Assembly (NCBI GenBank): GCA_900541915.1 | Contig: UQLS01000001.1 | Span: 62,001-126,000, forward strand | Length of the DNA stretch: 64,000 bases | Direction of reading: 5' to 3' | Origin: an uncultured Phascolarctobacterium sp. | GTDB lineage: Bacteria > Bacillota > Negativicutes > Acidaminococcales > Acidaminococcaceae | Shown here: positions 1 to 8,403 of the stretch, one piece after another | Layout: each line of letters starts with the position of its first letter | Position numbering within the stretch: the first letter of the stretch is position 1 | Program-made: the position numbers and the translations under genes | The notes under the pieces: model-generated | Databases searched by the model: none | What the model saw: the letters and a program-made list of their open reading frames with translations, nothing else | What the model was told of the DNA's origin: nothing

Positions 1-517
1 CGCTGGGCAGAGCGTTGGCATCGGTGGAGAAACCTTTGATGCCGCCGATTTTAGCTGCATAGCCGTCGCTTTCCTGGGTATGATAAATGTCATAACGAGC
101 AGGGAAGAACAGAACAGGTTTGCCATTAGCTGCCTTTACTACATTGCGAACATTAGTTGCAATGCGGCTCTGACGTGCGAGAATGCCGAGATAGATAGTT
201 TCAAGATGAGAGAAGTCGGCTAAATCGCCTTCAATGGTCATCAAAGTTTCCCAGGGTTCTACTTCATCACCGTCATGCAGTGCATGGATAACTATATTTT
301 CAGGGTTGTGTGCACAGGTCTTAATCAAGGCAATAACTTCATCAATACCGCAAACAACTACATGTTCACGGGTGAATACCTGCATAAGCACACGAGGATG
401 ATGATTATCTCCGTTTAAGATTTCAGCAGTGCGCAGAAAATAGGCATCGCTGTAGTAACCAGCTTTAATTTTTTCTATAGGAAATGTAAAAGATTCGACA
501 GGCAATCTGTTTTTCAT
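1..517 (-). CDS. pncB: Nicotinate phosphoribosyltransferase, N-terminal part (cut by window edge)
   Basis: The reading frame opens at an ATG (517-515) behind a clear GGAGGT and runs off the left edge, so 172 codons are visible. The protein begins MKNRLPVESF and carries GYYSDAYFLRT and, later, GGIKGFSTDA, which match the compact archaeal/Firmicute nicotinate phosphoribosyltransferases in the NAD salvage pathway; these join nicotinate to PRPP. The PRPP-binding C-terminal barrel lies outside the window. The gene is divergent from the glycosyltransferase at 641 across a 123-base gap. The family call is from remembered similarity. A close quinolinate phosphoribosyltransferase-like paralogue is the main alternative. 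Confidence 0.8.
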   Translation of the reverse strand, partial: MKNRLPVESFTFPIEKIKAGYYSDAYFLRTAEILNGDNHHPRVLMQVFTREHVVVCGIDEVIALIKTCAHNPENIVIHALHDGDEVEPWETLMTIEGDLADFSHLETIYLGILARQSRIATNVRNVVKAANGKPVLFFPARYDIYHTQESDGYAAKIGGIKGFSTDANALPS

Positions 518-548
518 TTTTACCTCCATTATTGTTTATTAGATAGTA

Positions 549-557
549 TGATATAAT
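549..557 (+). promoter_or_regulatory. Extended -10 promoter element upstream of the glycosyltransferase
   Basis: TGATATAAT is a perfect -10 hexamer (552-557) with the TG extension. The -35 side (529-534, TTATTG) is poor, so an extended -10 promoter is likely. A second -10-like TACAAT lies at 568-573. Both sit in the divergent gap and point toward the gene starting at 641. Confidence 0.5.
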
Positions 558-640
558 AAAAATATGATACAATAATAACGTTTCTTATTCAAGCGATTTC
601 ACAAATTTATTAAAAAATGCTTAATTTTAAGGAGGACTTT

Positions 641-1753
641 ATGAACGCAGCCAATAAAAAATATACAGTATTGCTGCTTTCAGCACCAATCGGCTCTGGT
701 CATAAATTGGCAGCAGAGGCATTGGAACAGGTTTTTGCGGCAAATAAGGCTGTTCATGTGGTTCATGGCAATATATTTGATTTTTTTCCGCATTTTTTAG
801 GAACAGGTTTTTTGAAAGTTTATTTGCAGATGCTGCAGCATTTTCCCTGGATGTATAAATATATGTATAAATGGGGTAATCAGGAGAAAGGTTCTCTGTG
901 GATGAAGAACCTTATTAACGGTATTTTAGCCAGATTAGGACAAAACTATCTGGAAAAAGTAGCTCCAGATGCTGTTATAGCAACGCATGCAACACCAGCG
1001 GGAATTATTGGCATTTACAAAAAAAGTTTGCCGAAAAAATTGTTCCTTGGTGCTGTAATAACAGACTTTACCATACATAAATGGTGGATCTGTCCTGGCG
1101 TAGATACCTATTTTATTGCTGATAAGCGTTTAACTGACAGGCTGCCGAAAAATGCAGAGGTACATGCGTATGGTATTCCTGTACGGCAAAATTTTATGCA
1201 AGCTGATGGCAGTATTTTGCGGCAGAAACTTGGCATAAATGATAGTGAAAAGATATGTCTGCTTTTGGGCGGTGGTGAAGGACTTCTGCCGATGGCAGAA
1301 ATTGTGACAGCCTTGCAGGAAAAAGAGAATATGCATAATATCAGAATCATAGCTGTTACTGGACATAATAAACAACTGTTTACTAAATTGCAGCAATGCA
1401 AAGCTGACAGATTAACTGTGTACGGCTTTACTGAACGGCTGCCGGAAATAATGGCTGCTGCAGATATAGTTGTTTCTAAAGCGGGTGGCTTGACTTCTGC
1501 TGAGGTTTTGAGCTTAGGCAAAAGATTTATTATCTATAAACCTCTTCCCGGACAGGAAGAAGGCAATGCAGCCTTTCTCCATCGTCACTGTGGTGCAGTT
1601 ATTGCTAAAAGTACAGCAGAGGTGGCTGCTTTTGTACAAGTATTCAGCGAACAAGAAGCAGAGGAGTTACAGGCAGATAAAACGAGATTACAGGCTGCAG
1701 AAAAGATTTGTGATTGCGTCTTAAAGCATATAAGACAGAATGAAATTGCTTGA
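641..1753 (+). CDS. GT28-family glycolipid glycosyltransferase (MGDG synthase/UgtP-like)
   Basis: I chose the ATG at 641 because AAGGAGG (629-635) sits just upstream; an in-frame ATG at 617 has no such site. The 370-residue protein starts with a Rossmann strand and GSGH at residues 18-21, the acceptor-side loop of the MGDG synthase/UgtP branch of the MurG fold. It has a C-terminal donor-binding motif, GGLTSAE, near residue 282, followed by a GQEEGNA segment. Family members transfer glucose or galactose from a UDP-sugar to diacylglycerol at the inner membrane face. The sugar cannot be read from sequence. It stands alone, with a new promoter overlapping its stop codon. Confidence 0.75.
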   Translation: MNAANKKYTVLLLSAPIGSGHKLAAEALEQVFAANKAVHVVHGNIFDFFPHFLGTGFLKVYLQMLQHFPWMYKYMYKWGNQEKGSLWMKNLINGILARLGQNYLEKVAPDAVIATHATPAGIIGIYKKSLPKKLFLGAVITDFTIHKWWICPGVDTYFIADKRLTDRLPKNAEVHAYGIPVRQNFMQADGSILRQKLGINDSEKICLLLGGGEGLLPMAEIVTALQEKENMHNIRIIAVTGHNKQLFTKLQQCKADRLTVYGFTERLPEIMAAADIVVSKAGGLTSAEVLSLGKRFIIYKPLPGQEEGNAAFLHRHCGAVIAKSTAEVAAFVQVFSEQEAEELQADKTRLQAAEKICDCVLKHIRQNEIA

Positions 1754-1778
1754 CCGGACGGAACAAGCTTACTATAAT
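1750..1778 (+). promoter_or_regulatory. Sigma-70 promoter for dprA-topA-trmFO
   Basis: TTGACC (1750-1755), a 17-base spacer and TATAAT (1773-1778) form a near-consensus promoter. Its -35 box overlaps the stop codon of the preceding gene. It predicts a leader of about 65 bases before dprA. The lexA promoter at 41796 has the same hexamers and spacing. Confidence 0.7.
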
Positions 1779-1851
1779 GAAAGAAATCTATGTCTTGCGG
1801 CACAACTGTCGGTTGCGTCTGATATGACTTGAATAAAAGGGAGTTGAGGTA

Positions 1852-2988
1852 TTGGACGCATTTTATCTGGCAGCTTTGTGTGCTGTGGTACCTGGATTAG
1901 GCAGAAGCCGTATTCCCAAGCTGATAAATTATTTTGGCAGTGCCAAAGCAGTTTATCTTGCTGCAGAGGATGAGCTTAGGCAGTCGCATATCTGTACGGA
2001 AAAGCAGATTGTAAATTTTATGACAGGAAGAAAACCTGAATTACCGGAAAGATTGGCGATATTTTGTCAGAAAAGCGGCGTAGCACTGCTCAGTATTTAC
2101 GATGAGCAATATCCGGTATCGTTAAAGGAGATTCATGATCCGCCGCTGGTGCTGTATGTTCGTGGTACTTTGCCGAGCAGTATTTATAATCTAGCTGTAG
2201 TTGGTTCAAGAGAGGCATCTCCTTATGGATTGAAGGCAGCCGCTTATTTTGCGGAGGCCTTTGCGAAAGAACGGATACCTGTTATCAGCGGTGGTGCCAG
2301 AGGGATAGATACAGCTGCTCATAAAGCATGTCTGCAGGCTGGCGGTACGACAGTTGCCGTACTTGGCTGCGGTATAGATATGTGTTATCCGGCAGAAAAT
2401 AAAAAGCTTTTTGAGAGTATTGCTGTAAATGGTGCCGTCATTACAGAATTTGCGCCTGGAACAGAGCCAAAGGCGTATAATTTTCCTGCGCGTAATCGCA
2501 TTATAGTGGGGTTGTCTCGCGGCGTGCTGGTGGCTGAGGCGGCCAGAAAAAGCGGTGCTATTATAACTGCCGGCATTGCAGCTGATGAAGCAAGAGAAGT
2601 TTATTGTGTTCCTGGCAATATCTTTACAGGCAACAGTATTGGCTGCCATGACCTTATTCGCACAGGTGCCAAGCTGGTGGATGGACCCCAGGATATTTTT
2701 GAAGATATGCGTGATTGGTACAGCAGAAATAATATTGTGCAGCAGGATATTTTTGCGTTGTCAGATATTGAAAACGCTGATATACCTATAATAGAAAAAG
2801 AAAATTTAGACGGAATGTCTGATGTGAGCAAAAAGCTTTTGCAATTACTTTTACAGGGGCCGTTATCTTTGGAAGAGCTAACGGAACAGAGCGGGGAGCC
2901 TTTTGCTGATGTGAGTATGGAACTTCTAAATCTGCAGGTGGAAGGGTTAATTGCTGCAGATCAGGCACAAAGGTATTACCGTATTTAG
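1852..2988 (+). CDS. dprA: DNA-processing protein DprA (Smf)
   Basis: The frame starts with TTG at 1852 behind AAAGGGAG (1836-1843); there is no ATG nearby. The 378-residue protein has an N-terminal helix-hairpin-helix-like region (about 1-70) and the Rossmann core with GSR near residue 117, SGGARGID near 146 and NFPARNRII further on. A C-terminal winged-helix-like domain (about 320-378) completes it. DprA loads RecA on incoming single-stranded DNA during transformation. It is followed 11 bases later by topA, the dprA-topA-trmFO-xerC order familiar from Bacillus. A natural transformation machine is not otherwise visible here. Confidence 0.93.
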   Translation: MDAFYLAALCAVVPGLGRSRIPKLINYFGSAKAVYLAAEDELRQSHICTEKQIVNFMTGRKPELPERLAIFCQKSGVALLSIYDEQYPVSLKEIHDPPLVLYVRGTLPSSIYNLAVVGSREASPYGLKAAAYFAEAFAKERIPVISGGARGIDTAAHKACLQAGGTTVAVLGCGIDMCYPAENKKLFESIAVNGAVITEFAPGTEPKAYNFPARNRIIVGLSRGVLVAEAARKSGAIITAGIAADEAREVYCVPGNIFTGNSIGCHDLIRTGAKLVDGPQDIFEDMRDWYSRNNIVQQDIFALSDIENADIPIIEKENLDGMSDVSKKLLQLLLQGPLSLEELTEQSGEPFADVSMELLNLQVEGLIAADQAQRYYRI

Positions 2989-2999
2989 GAGGAAAGCAG

Positions 3000-5096
3000 A
3001 TGGCAAAGAATTTGGTGATTGTGGAATCACCAACTAAATCTAAAACAATAGAAAAATTCTTGGGAAAAAATTATACAGTACGTGCTTCTATGGGACATCT
3101 GCGTGATTTGCCGAAAAGTACGTTTGGTGTAGATGTAGAGCATGATTTTGAACCGAAATATATAAATATTCGTGGTAAAGGCGACTTAATTAAGGAGCTT
3201 AAGACTTTAGCTAAAAAATCAGATAAAATTTTTCTGGCAACTGACCCTGACCGTGAAGGTGAAGCTATTAGCTGGCATTTGGCGTATATTTTGGGCATAG
3301 ACCCTGAGCAGAAATGCAGAATAGAGTTTCACGAGATTACTTCAAATGCTGTCAAAGACGCTTTGAAGAATCCCCGGCCTATTGATATCGACAAGGTTGA
3401 TGCCCAGCAGGCGCGCAGAATAATTGACCGTATTGTTGGTTATCAGCTTAGTCCGCTGTTGTGGCGCAAAATTCGTAAAGGATTAAGTGCCGGACGTGTA
3501 CAGTCTGTCGCTGTAAAAATTATTGCCGACAGAGAAAAAGAGATAGCAGATTTTGTACCGCAGGAGTATTGGACTGTTAATGCTAAGTTGCGTGAGCATG
3601 CCAAAGCACCGATTTTTGAAGCTGAAGCAGTAAAATGCAACGGCAAAAAGCTGGAAATACATAATGCTGAAGAAGCTCATGCAGTTGAAGATGCTTTAGC
3701 AAAAGCTGATTATATTATCAGTGAAGCTACAAAAAAAGAACGTCGTCGTCGTCCGGCTCCGCCGTTTACTACGTCCAGTCTGCAGCAGGAAGCAAATAAA
3801 AAGCTGAATTTTACTGCTAAAAAGACGATGCTTGTTGCACAGCAGCTTTATGAGGGTGTTTCTTTAGGTAAGGCTGCCGTTGGTCTTATTACCTATATGA
3901 GAACTGACTCCGTAAGATTTGCCGATGTAGCCTGTGCTGAAATACGTGACTATATTAAAGATGCGTTAGGCAGCGAATACTGTCCTGCCAAACCGAATGT
4001 TTTCAGCAGCAAAAAGAATGCTCAGGATGCTCATGAAGCTATCAGACCTACTAGTGTATTGCGTACGCCTGATGAGGTTGCTGCTTTCCTGACTAAGGAT
4101 CAGCTGAAACTATATACCTTGATTTGGCAGCGTGCTGTTGCCAGTCAGATGAATGATGCAGTATATGATGTTACTACGCTTTTGGTGGATGCAGATAAAT
4201 ATCAGCTGCGTGCCAGTGGTGCGATACTGAAGTTTGCCGGCTTCTTAAAGTTAAGTCGACAGGCTGATGATGAAAAAGAAAAGACTGTACCGTTTATTGA
4301 AGCAGGTACAAAGGTTTTACTGCATAAGCTTATGCCAGCTGAACAGCATTTTACTGAACCACCTGCACATTTTACTGAAGCAACCTTGGTAAAAGAGCTT
4401 GAAGATAAGGGAATAGGCCGCCCGAGTACTTATGCTCCTACAATTCAAACTATTTTAGACAGGGGCTATATTGCCAAAGAGGGCAAAAAGCTGGTTATTA
4501 CAGAATTAGGCCTGCTGGTTGTAGATATGCTGACCAAGTATTTTACTGAGCTTATCAATATTCCGTTTTCTGCAGAGCTGGAAACAGAGCTTGACGAAAT
4601 CGCTGAGCATCATGCGGATAAAAATGATATTATCAGAAAGTTCTATGAACCGTTTGCCAAGCTGTTGGCAGTTGCAGATAAAGAAATAGAAACTGTGGAA
4701 ATGCCCGTACAGGTGACAGATATTCCCTGTGAAAAATGCGGTCGTATGATGGTAGTAAAACAAGGACGTTTTGGCAGTTTCTTAGCTTGTCCTGGTTTTC
4801 CTGAATGCCGCAATACCAAGCCTATTTTAAAGAAAATAGGCATTAAATGTCCGGAATGCGGCGGCGAGGTTATTGAACGTAAAACAAAAACCAGAAAGAT
4901 TTTTTATGGCTGTGAAAATTATCCGACCTGCTCTTTTACTTCCTGGGATAAACCTACGGAAGAAAAATGTCTTGTTTGCGGTAAGATTATGTATGAGCAT
5001 GCGGAGAAGAACGGGCAGAAAAAATTATACTGCATGAATCAGGAATGCAGTAATTGTAAGATAACAAGAAAGGGAACAGTAAAAAGTGATAAATGA
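3000..5096 (+). CDS. topA: DNA topoisomerase I (type IA)
   Basis: The start is ATG at 3000 after AGGAGG. The 698-residue enzyme has a TOPRIM domain with catalytic Glu9 (IVESPTK) and the acidic DPDREGE motif at 82-88. The strand-cleaving tyrosine is Tyr299, in YMRTDS. Three C-terminal zinc-binding modules begin near residue 577 (CEKC), then CPECGG and CLVCG. It relaxes negative supercoils. The stop codon overlaps the GTG start of trmFO by 11 bases, so the two are probably translationally coupled. Confidence 0.97.
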   Translation: MAKNLVIVESPTKSKTIEKFLGKNYTVRASMGHLRDLPKSTFGVDVEHDFEPKYINIRGKGDLIKELKTLAKKSDKIFLATDPDREGEAISWHLAYILGIDPEQKCRIEFHEITSNAVKDALKNPRPIDIDKVDAQQARRIIDRIVGYQLSPLLWRKIRKGLSAGRVQSVAVKIIADREKEIADFVPQEYWTVNAKLREHAKAPIFEAEAVKCNGKKLEIHNAEEAHAVEDALAKADYIISEATKKERRRRPAPPFTTSSLQQEANKKLNFTAKKTMLVAQQLYEGVSLGKAAVGLITYMRTDSVRFADVACAEIRDYIKDALGSEYCPAKPNVFSSKKNAQDAHEAIRPTSVLRTPDEVAAFLTKDQLKLYTLIWQRAVASQMNDAVYDVTTLLVDADKYQLRASGAILKFAGFLKLSRQADDEKEKTVPFIEAGTKVLLHKLMPAEQHFTEPPAHFTEATLVKELEDKGIGRPSTYAPTIQTILDRGYIAKEGKKLVITELGLLVVDMLTKYFTELINIPFSAELETELDEIAEHHADKNDIIRKFYEPFAKLLAVADKEIETVEMPVQVTDIPCEKCGRMMVVKQGRFGSFLACPGFPECRNTKPILKKIGIKCPECGGEVIERKTKTRKIFYGCENYPTCSFTSWDKPTEEKCLVCGKIMYEHAEKNGQKKLYCMNQECSNCKITRKGTVKSDK

Positions 5097-6408
5097 TCCT
5101 ATTCATGTCATAGGCGGAGGATTAGCCGGTTGTGAAGCTGCCTGGCAGATTGTCAGATATGGTATTCCGGTTATTCTTCATGAGATGCGTCCGACAAAAT
5201 CAGATGAAGCACATAAAACTGCTTATTTTGCGGAGCTGGTCTGCAGTAATTCGCTGCGGGCAAATAATATAGAAAATGCGGTTGGATTGCTAAAAGAAGA
5301 AATGCGCCGTCTTGATTCTTTGATTTTAAGACAGGCTGATTTATTCAAAGTACCGGCTGGCGGAGCATTAGCCGTAGACCGTGAAGGGTTTGCTGCCAGC
5401 ATTACTGATATTATCAGCAATCATCCGCTCATTACTGTAGTTAATGAAGAAGTGACTGATTTAGAAAGCCTGGAAGGTACTGTAATAGTAGCCAGCGGAC
5501 CGCTGACTTCACCTGCGCTTTCAGAAGCTATTCAAAAACTGCTTGATGCTGAATATTTTTATTTCTATGATGCAGCTGCTCCGATAGTTGCTGCTGATTC
5601 TCTTAATTACGATAAGGTGTATCGTGCTTCACGTTATGATAAGGGCGATGCAGATTATCTTAATTGTCCTTTTGAGACTAAGGAAGAATATCTTGCTTTT
5701 TGGCAGGCTTTGTGTACTGCGGAGCTTGCTCCTGTTAAAGACTTTGAAAAGGAAGTATTCTTTGAGGCCTGCATGCCCATAGAAGAAATGGCTTCACGTG
5801 GTGAAGATACTATGCGTTTTGGCCCTTTAAAACCAGTTGGCTTGGTTGACCCAAGAACAGGCAAAGAAGCTTATGCAGTTGTACAGCTGCGCCAGGATAA
5901 TGCAGCTGCTTCTCTTTATAATATTGTTGGGTTCCAGACTCATTTAAAATGGCCAGAACAGAAGCGTGTCTTTGGTATGATTCCCGGACTGGAAAATGCG
6001 GAATTTGTTAGATACGGTGTTATGCATAAGAATACTTATATGAATTCACCGCAGCTGCTGACAGATAAATTTAATTTGAGAAAAAATAGTAAATTCTATT
6101 TTGCTGGTCAGATGACAGGCGTAGAAGGTTATGTGGAATCAGCTGCTTCCGGGCTCATGGCAGGGCTGCATGCTGCCAGAGCTGCTCTTGGGCTGCCCGA
6201 GATAGATTTTACTAATGAAACTGCGCATGGAGCGCTGGCTGCTTATATCAGCAATAGTGAAGTCAAAAACTTCCAGCCGATGAATGTTAATTTTGGCTTG
6301 ATTGCTCCTTTAGGACAAAGAATCAGAAAGAAACGCGAAAAAAATGCTTTAATTGCTCAGCGTGCTTTGGATAAAATTGAAGCAATTAAAAAGCAATATG
6401 AAATATAG
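5086..6408 (+). CDS. trmFO: Folate-dependent tRNA (m5U54) methyltransferase TrmFO
   Basis: Translation starts at GTG 5086, inside the end of topA, with AAGGGA upstream; no in-frame ATG offers a better start. The 440-residue flavoprotein has the FAD-binding GGG at residues 10-12. It has Cys53 in CSNSLRANN and Cys229 in EACMPIEEM, which correspond to the catalytic pair known in Bacillus TrmFO. It uses methylenetetrahydrofolate and FADH2 to methylate U54 of tRNA. A strong terminator follows, so the dprA-topA-trmFO transcript ends here. Confidence 0.95.
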   Translation: MINDPIHVIGGGLAGCEAAWQIVRYGIPVILHEMRPTKSDEAHKTAYFAELVCSNSLRANNIENAVGLLKEEMRRLDSLILRQADLFKVPAGGALAVDREGFAASITDIISNHPLITVVNEEVTDLESLEGTVIVASGPLTSPALSEAIQKLLDAEYFYFYDAAAPIVAADSLNYDKVYRASRYDKGDADYLNCPFETKEEYLAFWQALCTAELAPVKDFEKEVFFEACMPIEEMASRGEDTMRFGPLKPVGLVDPRTGKEAYAVVQLRQDNAAASLYNIVGFQTHLKWPEQKRVFGMIPGLENAEFVRYGVMHKNTYMNSPQLLTDKFNLRKNSKFYFAGQMTGVEGYVESAASGLMAGLHAARAALGLPEIDFTNETAHGALAAYISNSEVKNFQPMNVNFGLIAPLGQRIRKKREKNALIAQRALDKIEAIKKQYEI

Positions 6409-6455
6409 TAACGATGTTATTTTAAAAATTAAAAATAATTTAAATTATTAAATTA

Positions 6456-6483
6456 AAAACAGTGCCTTGGGCACTGTTTTTTT
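6456..6483 (+). terminator. Rho-independent terminator after trmFO
   Basis: An 8-bp GC-containing stem (6459-6466 with 6470-6477, loop TTG) is extended by A-T pairs and followed by a run of T. It separates trmFO from the xerC promoter. Confidence 0.9.
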
Positions 6484-6538
6484 ATTGTATAAATTCAAAA
6501 TAATACTTATTAAATATTCAGATTAGTAAAATTTTTCC

Positions 6539-6567
6539 TTGAAAGCGATTTTTATTTATGATATTAT
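6539..6567 (+). promoter_or_regulatory. Promoter for xerC-codY
   Basis: TTGAAA (6539-6544), 17 bases and TATTAT (6562-6567) lie just upstream of xerC. A second candidate -10, TATAAT, overlaps at 6565-6570 but its spacing would be 20. Confidence 0.55.
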
Positions 6568-6590
6568 AATCAACGCAAGGAGTAAGTATT

Positions 6591-7502
6591 ATGACGATTT
6601 CACAGTCTGAACTGCCGGATAAATTTTGTGCATATTTACATATAGAAAAAAACGCTTCTCCGCTTACTGTTACTAATTATCAAAAGGACATTAAGTCGTT
6701 TGCAGACTTTTTGCGGCAGCGTTTTAAACGAGACTTCCAATGGCAGCAGATTGGTGCTTTGGATATAAGAGCTTATCTTGCAGACTTAAATAAACATAAT
6801 TATGCAAAACGTACCATTGCGCGTAAGATTTCATCTTTACGTTCATTTTATAAATATCTGGTACGTGAAAATTATCTTGAATACAATCCGTTCGTTAATG
6901 TTAAAACGCCTAAGCTGGATAAAAAATTACCAAGCTTTTTAGAGGAGTTTGAAATTAATGAATTGCTGCAACTTCCAGATAAGACGTTGTTAGGAATGCG
7001 TGATCAGGCTGTGTTGGAGTTGCTTTATGCTACTGGATGCCGTGTATCAGAATTAGTTGGTCTCACGTTAGAGAGTGTGGATATAGCTAATAGATATGTG
7101 TTGCTGCATGGTAAAGGTGACAAGGAGCGCATTGTTCCGCTTGGAACACTTTGCTGCAATGCCTTGAATACGTATTATGAAAACAGCAGAAAAGTGATTT
7201 TGCAGAAATATCCAAATAATCAACATGATTATGTATTTGTAAATAGCCGTGGAGGTATTTTAACAGACAGAAGCGTAAGACGAATTTTAGAAAAATATAT
7301 TATGCAGCTAGCTTTACATAAGAAAGTCAGTCCGCATACTATTCGACATACGTTTGCTACGCATTTGCTGGATCACGGTGCTGATTTAAGAGCGGTTCAG
7401 GAACTGCTGGGCCATGCAAATTTATCTACAACACAGATTTACACTCATATTACAGCAGAGCGTATTGCGTCTGTTTATCAAAAAAATCATCCGCGTGCAT
7501 AG
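6591..7502 (+). CDS. xerC: Tyrosine recombinase XerC (CodV-type)
   Basis: ATG at 6591 follows AAGGAG. The 303-residue protein has an N-terminal SAM-like DNA-binding domain (about 1-95). The catalytic domain carries the full tyrosine-recombinase set: Arg151 (GCRVSEL), His249 and Arg252 (HTIRH), His275 (LGHANLS) and nucleophile Tyr284. It resolves chromosome dimers at dif with a partner recombinase. The position between trmFO and codY supports XerC (CodV) over XerD or an integron/phage integrase. The usual hslVU pair between xerC and codY is absent. Confidence 0.9.
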   Translation: MTISQSELPDKFCAYLHIEKNASPLTVTNYQKDIKSFADFLRQRFKRDFQWQQIGALDIRAYLADLNKHNYAKRTIARKISSLRSFYKYLVRENYLEYNPFVNVKTPKLDKKLPSFLEEFEINELLQLPDKTLLGMRDQAVLELLYATGCRVSELVGLTLESVDIANRYVLLHGKGDKERIVPLGTLCCNALNTYYENSRKVILQKYPNNQHDYVFVNSRGGILTDRSVRRILEKYIMQLALHKKVSPHTIRHTFATHLLDHGADLRAVQELLGHANLSTTQIYTHITAERIASVYQKNHPRA

Positions 7503-7519
7503 CTTTGGAGGGGATTTTT

Positions 7520-8293
7520 ATGGAGTTGCTGGAAAAAACAAGAAAAATTAACAAACTGTTGCAAACTGGCGATAAAGTTGAGTTTAACGCTATTGCTAAA
7601 ACTTTACGTGATGTTATTGGCGCCAATACCTATATTGTAGGCAGAAAAGGCGGCGTTAAAGGATATTCCTTGATAAGCGAATTTGAATGTGACATCATGA
7701 AAGAACATGTGCTCAATGTTAAACGTTTTCCTGAAAGTTATTTGAAATTTATTATGGGGATAAGCGAAACTGTTGCTAATATACCTCATGCAGACCAGGA
7801 ATGTTCTTTCTTAAATGATGCTAAATGTATTTTTAAGGATAAAATGACTACCATAGTACCTATTTACGGCAATGGTGAACGTTTGTGTACTTTGATTGTA
7901 GCAAAATATGATGCAGGTTTTAACGATGAAGATTTACTGCTGGCTGAATATGCAGCTACTGTTTTAGGTGTTGAAATACTGCACGACCGTGAAGCAAGAG
8001 TAGCGGAAGAAGCGCGCAAGCGTGTAATGGTACAGATTGCATTTTCGACGCTTTCATATTCTGAATTGGAGGCGGTTATCAATATTTTAGGTGAGCTGAA
8101 CGGTAACGAAGGGTTATTGGTTGCATCTAAAATAGCAGACAGGGTAGGTATTACCCGTTCTGTAATCGTTAATGCTCTGAGAAAATTTGAAAGTGCTGAC
8201 CTTATTGAAACTAAGTCTCTTGGTATGAAGGGTACTTATATCAGAGTTAAAAATGAGTTTTTATTTGATGAATTAAAGAAGAAACAACAATAA
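7520..8293 (+). CDS. codY: GTP-sensing transcriptional regulator CodY
   Basis: I start at ATG 7520 (MELLEKTRKIN), the point where Bacillus CodY begins, with GGAGGGG at 7507-7513. The 257-residue protein has the GAF-like effector domain (about 1-155) that senses branched-chain amino acids, and a C-terminal winged HTH. The HTH segment KIADRVGITRSVIVNALR is nearly identical to Bacillus CodY. CodY, with GTP, represses amino acid and nutrient-uptake genes in rich conditions. It lies 17 bases after xerC and is closed by a terminator. Confidence 0.96.
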   Translation: MELLEKTRKINKLLQTGDKVEFNAIAKTLRDVIGANTYIVGRKGGVKGYSLISEFECDIMKEHVLNVKRFPESYLKFIMGISETVANIPHADQECSFLNDAKCIFKDKMTTIVPIYGNGERLCTLIVAKYDAGFNDEDLLLAEYAATVLGVEILHDREARVAEEARKRVMVQIAFSTLSYSELEAVINILGELNGNEGLLVASKIADRVGITRSVIVNALRKFESADLIETKSLGMKGTYIRVKNEFLFDELKKKQQ

Positions 8294-8302
8294 AGTAATG
8301 AT

Positions 8303-8334
8303 AAGCCGAAAATATTTTTATTTTCGGCTTTTTT
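8303..8334 (+). terminator. Rho-independent terminator after codY
   Basis: A 12-bp stem (8303-8314 with 8319-8330) contains AAGCCG/CGGCTT, has a TTTT loop and ends in six T. Confidence 0.92.
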
Positions 8335-8403
8335 GCATGGTTTTTTATTTGCTGCTGCGTTATACTGAAAGCAGATAATATTTGTCACGAGAGGATGGGC
8401 AGT

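Noticed and set aside
6591..7502. XerC as an integrase of an element inserted next to trmFO
   Set aside because: Length, full catalytic set and the conserved topA-trmFO-xerC-codY order fit the chromosomal recombinase.
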